In this document: positions 7,247 to 7,300 of the stretch, in pieces
Position numbering within the stretch: the first letter of the stretch is position 1
Layout: the number at the start of each line of letters is the position of its first letter
NCBI GenBank assembly: GCA_011053085.1
Contig: DSBE01000299.1
Location: forward strand, 1 to 7,300
DNA from: Chloroflexota bacterium
Lineage (GTDB): Bacteria; Chloroflexota; Anaerolineae; Anaerolineales; Anaerolineaceae
Length of the DNA: 7,300 nucleotides
Reading direction: 5' to 3'
The notes under the pieces: model-generated
What the model was told of the DNA's origin: nothing
Databases searched by the model: none
What the model saw: the letters and a program-made list of their open reading frames with translations, nothing else
Program-made: the position numbers and the translations under genes

Positions 7247-7300
7247 TTGGAAAGAACACTGGTGTTGATTAAACCGGACGGCGTTCAACGTGGCCTGGTG
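7247..7300 (+). CDS. ndk: Nucleoside diphosphate kinase, N-terminal fragment (runs off window)
   Basis: From TTG at 7247 the frame reads M-ERTLVLIKPDGVQRGLV, the N-terminal strand and KPDGVQRG signature of nucleoside diphosphate kinase. The enzyme moves the gamma phosphate from ATP to other nucleoside diphosphates through a phospho-histidine and balances NTP and dNTP pools in the cytoplasm. Only 18 codons are in the window, so the active-site His and the full length cannot be checked. The gene follows the TPR gene by 24 bases with its own strong ribosome site and no visible terminator between, so the two are likely co-transcribed. The lysine of KPDGV is the expected ATP-binding residue of the family. 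Confidence 0.93.
   Translation, partial: MERTLVLIKPDGVQRGLV

Overview
The window carries three complete genes and the first codons of a fourth. It looks like ordinary chromosome from a bacterium of moderate GC content, most likely a Chloroflexota member of the Anaerolineae type. This placement is inferred from style, not from a marker gene. The clues are a class A penicillin-binding protein with an Ig-like domain and a Pro-Thr tail after the transpeptidase, and a cytoplasmic TPR protein with a very long acidic Trp-motif linker. No mobile element, CRISPR array, tRNA or rRNA was seen.

Layout: positions 8-2794 (+) encode a bifunctional peptidoglycan glycosyltransferase/transpeptidase with all catalytic motifs intact. 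It meets the next gene tail to tail, with only 11 bases between the stop codons. Positions 2806-4029 (-) encode a TRAM-domain, Fe-S-type 23S rRNA (uracil-C5) methyltransferase of the RlmD/RlmCD group, starting at TTG. An AT-rich divergent spacer (4030-4120) follows. Its palindromic octamer ATTATAAT supplies a perfect TATAAT hexamer on each strand. Positions 4121-7222 (+) encode a 1033-residue protein with TPR-like helices at both ends and about 700 acidic, probably disordered residues between them. That linker carries about ten copies of a short Trp motif. Then, 24 bases on, the start of nucleoside diphosphate kinase (ndk) begins at a TTG codon behind a strong ribosome binding site and runs off the window.

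The genes do not form an obvious pathway. They cover cell-wall synthesis, rRNA modification, an unknown scaffold-like protein and nucleotide metabolism. Only the TPR gene and ndk look co-transcribed. The most unusual item is the TPR protein: its Trp motifs recur in an acidic linker between TPR blocks, which suggests a multivalent docking platform or a self-interacting scaffold. That function is inference; the motif array itself is visible in the sequence.
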